Assembly (NCBI GenBank): GCA_002303765.1
Contig: DBCB01000286.1
Span: 1 to 9,948 of the forward strand
From: Planctomycetaceae bacterium UBA969
GTDB lineage: Bacteria; Planctomycetota; Planctomycetia; Gemmatales; Gemmataceae
Reading direction: 5' to 3'
Length of the DNA: 9,948 bases
The position numbers were made by a program, and so were the translations under genes. Position 1 is the stretch's first letter. Each line of letters begins with the position of its first letter. Below are positions 6,599 to 9,948 of the stretch, one piece after another. Below the pieces are notes generated by a model. The model made no database searches and was not told the DNA's origin. It saw nothing but the letters and a program-made list of their open reading frames with translations.

Positions 6599-7966
6599 AT
6601 GGAAAACAGCTTGCCTCCTTGCGAAAAAGTCAAAACTTTCCCTACCACTCCTGGTGTTTACATCATGAAGGACGGTAAGGGTGTTGTTCTCTACATAGGC
6701 AAAGCTAAGAATCTCCGCAGCAGGGCATCGCACTACTTCACCAAGGCGGCCGCTGAAGACCCCCGAACCCAAAACCTCGTGCCCTTGATTGAAGAAATCG
6801 AATTCCTGCAGGCTGAAACCGAAGTGGATGCGCTTCTTCTTGAAGCTAGGCTAATCAAAGATATTCAGCCCCGGTTCAATGCTGCATTAAAAGATGGAAG
6901 AACCTTTCCCTATTTACAAATAAGGGTTCGCGAAGAATTCCCACGGGTCGAATTTACACGCTCGCCTCGCAGGAAGGGCGTCAGGCTTTATGGCCCATTC
7001 ACCAACTCTAAGGCGCTTAAACACGCCCTTCTAATACTGCAACGAGTATTTAAGTTTCGAACTTGTAGCCTCGATATTAAATCCGATGAGAATCGATGGC
7101 GCTGGTTCCGCCCATGCCTGCTTCACAGCATTAGGCAATGCACCGCACCTTGCAATTTCAGAGTTTCCAAAGAAGAGTATCGTGCCCAGATCAAATCATT
7201 GATTCATGTACTAGAAGGGCGTAAAAAGAAACTCCTTAGAAAAATGCGCAAAGAGATGGAAGCAGCAAGCAAAGAACTTTTGTTTGAAAAAGCAGCACGA
7301 ATCCGAGATGAAATCCTATCCCTGGAAAAGCTTGAAGATCGAGGCGACAATAAACGCGATGTACAGCCTGGGGCCTTTCCTATCGATCCCAAAAAAGGCC
7401 TCAATGGATTAAAAAAAATCCTTGGGCTCGCTACAACCCCCAGAACTATTGAAGGGATTGATATTGCACATCTGGGGGGAACCGAGACGGTGGCATCGCT
7501 TGTGCGCTTCCTCGATGGTTTACCTTTTAAGCCGGGTTATAGAAAATTTCGAATTAAATCCGTCCAAGGGATTGATGATTACGCTTCCATTCGAGAAGTG
7601 GTTTTCAGGCGCTTCAGAAAACAACGCGATTCAGAAGAAATATTCCCTGATGTCATTCTCATCGATGGGGGAAAAGGCCAGCTTAACGCAGCATTAGATG
7701 CTTTTAAGCTTTTGGGCATCGAACCTCCCTGCCTGATTTCGCTTGCAAAGAAAGATGAAGAGATCTTCCGCCCAGGAGATTCTGAACCCATCCGATTAGG
7801 CAGGCATTCATCTGCGTTGCGTTTGCTGCAATATGTACGTGATGAAGCACATCGCTTTGCACAACATTATCATCATGTACTAAGGCATAAAAAACTGGAA
7901 AATGAGATCGAGTCCGCCTTTGAAACAGAAAAGGAGCCCAAAGATAATGCGAATCCTACTGACTAA
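6599..7966 (+). CDS. uvrC: Compact UvrC-like excinuclease subunit lacking middle linker and HhH domain
   Basis: UvrC makes the 3' and 5' incisions around lesions in nucleotide excision repair after loading by UvrB. The N-terminal GIY-YIG nuclease is intact: PGVYIMKD, YIGKAKNLRSRASHYF with Arg40, and ALLLEARLIKDIQPRFN with Glu82. Four iron-sulfur cysteines, C156, C173, C181 and C185, keep family spacing. A UvrB-binding UVR helix pair covers about 213-248. The RNase H-like 5' nuclease has IEGIDIAHLGGTETVAS (Asp288), DVILIDGGKGQL (Asp356), an acidic site in LAKKDEE (Asp386), and RDEAHRFAQHYHH (His425). At 455 residues it is about 155 shorter than E. coli UvrC. The domain between UVR and the RNase H fold is reduced to about 35 residues, and the (HhH)2 DNA-binding tail is missing. 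surE overlaps its end by 20 bp, so the tail is not just frameshifted away. A GGGGT ribosome site precedes ATG 6599. Confidence 0.9.
   Translation: MENSLPPCEKVKTFPTTPGVYIMKDGKGVVLYIGKAKNLRSRASHYFTKAAAEDPRTQNLVPLIEEIEFLQAETEVDALLLEARLIKDIQPRFNAALKDGRTFPYLQIRVREEFPRVEFTRSPRRKGVRLYGPFTNSKALKHALLILQRVFKFRTCSLDIKSDENRWRWFRPCLLHSIRQCTAPCNFRVSKEEYRAQIKSLIHVLEGRKKKLLRKMRKEMEAASKELLFEKAARIRDEILSLEKLEDRGDNKRDVQPGAFPIDPKKGLNGLKKILGLATTPRTIEGIDIAHLGGTETVASLVRFLDGLPFKPGYRKFRIKSVQGIDDYASIREVVFRRFRKQRDSEEIFPDVILIDGGKGQLNAALDAFKLLGIEPPCLISLAKKDEEIFRPGDSEPIRLGRHSSALRLLQYVRDEAHRFAQHYHHVLRHKKLENEIESAFETEKEPKDNANPTD
7931..7936 (+). promoter_or_regulatory. Ribosome binding site that fixes the surE start
   Basis: AAGGAG within the uvrC 3' end lies 10 nt before ATG 7947. 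It selects MRILLTNDDG as the SurE N-terminus over the in-frame ATG at 7902, which would add 15 unconserved residues. Confidence 0.7.
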
Positions 7967-8714
7967 CGACGATGGTATTTATGCTCCAGGCCTTAGGGCT
8001 TTGCGCTTAGAACTGCAAAAAATTGGAACAGTCGAAGTTGTTGCACCCGCAACTGAACAAAGTGCCACGGGCCATTCGGTAACACTTAACAATCCGATTG
8101 TGGTTCAAGAAATCTACGACGAAAAAATGGCTCGCATTGGCTGGGCCGTCGAAGGCAGGCCTGCAGATTGTGTTAAACTCGCTTTAAGAGAACTCCTTGG
8201 CTATCGACCCGACATTATCGTTAGCGGGTTGAACGCTGGCTCTAACGCCGGTATTAATGTTCTTTATTCTGGAACGGTTGCTGCTGCAATTGAAGGTGCT
8301 TTTTTTGGTATCACCAGCATTGCTTGTTCATTGGAATACACCAAGCCTAGGCCGCTGGATTTTAACACGGGTGCAGGTTTGGCGAGGCAAATCGTAGAAC
8401 AAATAATCAACAAAAAGCCCGCACCAGGTGCCTTGTTTAATGTCAACATCCCCAGCCTTGAAAATGGACCGGTTCTTGGCGTTCGTGTTGCACCTCAAAA
8501 CATCTCTACCTATGAAGAGTGCTTTGATAAACGCACCGATCCCAGAGGCAGAACTTATTTCTGGTTAGGGGCTGATTTCACCTGCCCTAATCCAACCCCA
8601 GAAACAGATACCGCTGCACTTAGAGATCGATATATCACCGTCACACCTCTGCAATTTAACCTTACCGAGCATACGCAACTTGAAGAAATGTATTCTTGGA
8701 ATTGGACACTTTGA
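7947..8714 (+). CDS. surE: 5'/3'-nucleotidase SurE (survival protein E)
   Basis: SurE is a metal-dependent phosphatase that dephosphorylates nucleoside 5'- and 3'-monophosphates and, in some bacteria, short polyphosphate. It is linked to stationary-phase and stress survival. The 255-residue protein has normal length. Metal and active-site elements are all visible: NDDG at 7-10 (Asp8, Asp9), S39 in EQSATGHSVT, and N96 in SGLNAGSNAGINVLYSGT, with VAAAIEGAFFGI after it. The RPADCVKLAL segment (71-80) matches the family too. The gene starts inside uvrC (20-bp overlap), so the two are translationally linked. In many bacteria surE sits with pcm or with cell-division or lipoprotein genes; here its partner is a repair gene. 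Start chosen from AAGGAG upstream and the conserved N-terminus. Confidence 0.96.
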   Translation: MRILLTNDDGIYAPGLRALRLELQKIGTVEVVAPATEQSATGHSVTLNNPIVVQEIYDEKMARIGWAVEGRPADCVKLALRELLGYRPDIIVSGLNAGSNAGINVLYSGTVAAAIEGAFFGITSIACSLEYTKPRPLDFNTGAGLARQIVEQIINKKPAPGALFNVNIPSLENGPVLGVRVAPQNISTYEECFDKRTDPRGRTYFWLGADFTCPNPTPETDTAALRDRYITVTPLQFNLTEHTQLEEMYSWNWTL

Positions 8715-8737
8715 TTTGTTAGATTTCATGCTATGAT
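8711..8737 (+). promoter_or_regulatory. Extended -10 promoter candidate for the DinB-family gene
   Basis: TGC directly precedes TATGAT (8732-8737, five of six bases of TATAAT), an extended -10. TTGATT at 8711-8716 is a partial -35 with a short 15-bp spacer, and overlaps the surE stop codon. Transcription would begin near 8744, leaving about a 27-nt leader before ATG 8771. The short spacer is a weakness. Confidence 0.45.
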
Positions 8738-8770
8738 TCTTTTCTAACTTTCACCCTAAGAGGAAACACA

Positions 8771-9262
8771 ATGAACGCGATCGAAATTACAGCTTCTACT
8801 TTGGAATCCACCGGGCAAATGCTTTCCATGTTCCTTTCTGATTTATCTGATGCTGACCTGCTGGTTTGTCCTGTCGAAGGGGCTAATCATATAGCTTGGC
8901 AGATAGGTCATTTGATTTCTGCTGAAAGAATGACTGTTAATAATCTTCCTGATGTTTCCTACCCAATTCTAACTCCAGAATTCGAAGCAACCCATAGCCG
9001 CGATTCCACTACAAAACAGAGCCATGCAGGATTTTTAACCAAGGCCCAATATCTGAAGATGATGGAAGAATCTCGATTGGCTACTCTTACAGCGTTGCGA
9101 AAACTTAAAGATGCAGACTTGGATAAACCAACCGTAGGAAGGCTTGCAGCAAAGGCCCCCACGCTTGGAAAACTTTTGCTCCTTTGCTCTAATCACACTT
9201 TGATGCACATGGGGCAATTCAGCGTAATTCGCAGAAAACTAGGCAAACCGGTACTATTCTAA
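8771..9262 (+). CDS. DinB-family (YfiT/DinB four-helix) protein
   Basis: This 163-residue helical protein matches the DinB superfamily, a four-helix bundle with a metal held by three His. It is a diverse group whose members include thiol-transferases and damage-induced proteins of unknown job. The candidate triad is H47 (in HIAWQIGHLISAE), H142 and H146 (in NHTLMHMGQFSVIRR). The opening segment, about residues 5-29, is the first helix, and GANHIAWQIGHL fits the family pattern. No Cys sits close to the His triad, so the likely ligands are His only. The substrate cannot be read from the sequence. AGAGGA lies about 6 nt before ATG 8771, a good ribosome site. It follows surE after 56 bp and is followed at 4 bp by the DUF2784 gene, so those two are probably one transcript. 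Confidence 0.82.
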   Translation: MNAIEITASTLESTGQMLSMFLSDLSDADLLVCPVEGANHIAWQIGHLISAERMTVNNLPDVSYPILTPEFEATHSRDSTTKQSHAGFLTKAQYLKMMEESRLATLTALRKLKDADLDKPTVGRLAAKAPTLGKLLLLCSNHTLMHMGQFSVIRRKLGKPVLF

Positions 9263-9266
9263 ACTT

Positions 9267-9680
9267 ATGTATTATTCCTTTCTTGCAGATGCGCTGGTCA
9301 TTCTCCATCTTGCCTTTGTTGCATTTGTGGTACTTGGCCAGCTTGCAATTTTAGTTGGTATTATCTTCAAAAAAACATGGGCCAGATCCTTTGCTTTTAG
9401 AATCATCCACCTCATTTGCATCGGTATAGTCGCGACCGAGGGCATGCTTGATATCGAATGCCCACTCACCGTTTGGGAAAGAAACCTACGAACCGAAGCG
9501 GGGCAGGATGTTTCTGAAGCTCCTTTCATTCCTCAACTTGCCAACCGAATTCTTTTCTATCCCGATATTCCTCATGTTTATTTCGAGAGAATGCATATCG
9601 CATTCGGTTGCCTAGTTCTATTAACCTTCTTAATTTGGCCCCCTAGGCTTCAAAAAAAACCGAAAGAATCCTTGAATTAA
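9267..9680 (+). CDS. DUF2784-family small membrane protein
   Basis: The 137-residue protein begins LADALVILHLAFVAFVVLGQLAILVG, the long N-terminal membrane helix of DUF2784 proteins (about 8-33). A second helix covers about 44-60 (FRIIHLICIGIVATEGM). The family signature CPLTVWERNLRTEAG (65-79) follows, and a third helix is at about 108-125 (MHIAFGCLVLLTFLIWP). A basic tail (KKPKES) should face the cytoplasm. The Glu/Asp-flanked CPLT motif and the FLP-like segment at 86-108 are conserved family features, but the biochemical role of the family is unknown to me. It starts 4 bp after the DinB gene with no clear ribosome site of its own, which suggests translational coupling. The next gene has its own promoter. 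Confidence 0.85.
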   Translation: MYYSFLADALVILHLAFVAFVVLGQLAILVGIIFKKTWARSFAFRIIHLICIGIVATEGMLDIECPLTVWERNLRTEAGQDVSEAPFIPQLANRILFYPDIPHVYFERMHIAFGCLVLLTFLIWPPRLQKKPKESLN

Positions 9681-9694
9681 CAAGATTCAAACCT

Positions 9695-9723
9695 TTGTTC
9701 TTTGAAATTCGGGATGTTATAAT
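9695..9723 (+). promoter_or_regulatory. Promoter of the secreted beta-propeller gene
   Basis: TTGTTC (9695-9700), a 17-bp spacer and a perfect TATAAT (9718-9723) preceded by TGT give the extended -10 TGTTATAAT. The predicted start is near 9730, leaving a leader of about 43 nt. GGAG 9 nt before ATG 9773 is the ribosome site. The same 9-base element drives the sigma operon on the other strand. Confidence 0.6.
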
Positions 9724-9772
9724 GCGGGTTGAACTTATAAAGCCATACTTGACTATTTCGGAGTTTATTCCA

Positions 9773-9948
9773 ATGCGATTTATTTGCTTTACTTTTTTAG
9801 TTCTGATTTCACCCGCACTTTGCTTGGCTGAAACAGCCAACTGGTCCAGATTTCGTGGCCCCAATGGCACCGGAATTTCGGAATCCAAAAACATTCCCCT
9901 CAAATTCTCCAACACCGAAAATATCCTCTGGAAATTACCCCTTGCTGA
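9773..9948 (+). CDS. N-terminus of an exported PQQ/BamB-like beta-propeller protein, cut by window edge
   Basis: The first 58 residues are visible. A signal peptide runs from MRFICFTFLVLISPALCLA, with likely cleavage before ETANW. The mature N-terminus then has NWSRFRGPNGTGISESKNIP, followed by ENILWKLPLA. This WxxFRGPNGTG...W module opens the PQQ-like/BamB-like beta-propeller proteins that are very numerous in planctomycetes and are exported. The rest of the propeller lies beyond the window, so blade number and any linked domain are unknown. The frame is open to the last base. It has its own extended -10 promoter, separating it from the upstream DUF2784 gene. Confidence 0.8.
   Translation, partial: MRFICFTFLVLISPALCLAETANWSRFRGPNGTGISESKNIPLKFSNTENILWKLPLA

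Noticed and set aside
7902..7946. Upstream in-frame ATG extending SurE by 15 residues
   Set aside because: The added residues lie within uvrC and are not family-like, while AAGGAG and the conserved MRILLTNDDG favour 7947.
7947..8714. Possibility that UvrC lost its HhH tail by a frameshift
   Set aside because: Sequence after the uvrC stop encodes an intact SurE from 7947 on, leaving no remnant of an HhH domain in any frame.
9686..9706. Weak inverted repeat TTCAAA / TTTGAA after the DUF2784 gene
   Set aside because: Six AT-rich pairs with no T-run and overlapping the next promoter's -35; too weak to be a terminator.
9643..9915. 90-residue minus-strand frame across the last intergenic region
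   Set aside because: It overlaps a well-supported promoter, signal peptide and beta-propeller start on the plus strand and resembles no protein I know.
1..9948. Search for tRNA or other RNA genes, CRISPR arrays, insertion sequences, phage genes and toxin-antitoxin pairs
   Set aside because: No cloverleaf-like segment, repeat-spacer array, transposase motif or terminal inverted repeats were seen; the long gap at 3852-4086 holds only regulatory-type sequence.

Overview
The window looks like chromosomal DNA from a planctomycete or close relative, of moderate to low GC. Three things point there. The right-edge gene begins with a signal peptide and then the WSRFRGPNGTG module of planctomycete PQQ/BamB-like beta-propeller proteins. 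The left-edge protein ends in a WRLEGPSFVWYFRGSPHVH-type block that I associate with planctomycete DUF3500-like proteins. An ECF sigma factor is followed by a zinc-less, single-TM anti-sigma factor. I cannot name a genus.

Left part, 1-2674: the tail of a plus-strand gene (stop at 288) converges, with 3 bp between stops, on a minus-strand three-gene operon. In transcription order this is an ECF sigma factor (2674-2021), a membrane anti-sigma factor (2001-1501) and an exported helical-repeat protein of unknown function (1488-292). A promoter with a perfect TGTTATAAT extended -10 lies just upstream of the sigma gene. A plus-strand terminator candidate (381-422) sits inside the 3' end of the exported-protein gene.

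Middle, 2766-4086: rlmN (minus strand) and the citrate synthase gene (plus strand) diverge from an AT-rich 235-bp region containing a 9-bp dyad (3903-3932). The rlmN promoter candidate is so close to the ATG that the mRNA may be leaderless.

Right part, 4087-9680: a plus-strand run of citrate synthase, serS, a compact uvrC-like gene, surE, a DinB-family gene and a DUF2784 membrane protein gene. Gaps are small, with one overlap (uvrC/surE) and no convincing terminator between genes, although dinB probably has its own promoter. The run mixes central metabolism, aminoacylation, DNA repair and nucleotide cleanup and looks like a housekeeping cluster. At 9695-9723 a new promoter drives the secreted beta-propeller gene, which runs off the right edge.

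Nothing here is a mobile element, a CRISPR array, an RNA gene or a recognisable defence system. The items most worth a second look are the sigma/anti-sigma/exported-protein cassette, the UvrC that lacks both its middle linker and its HhH domain, and the shared extended -10 promoters.
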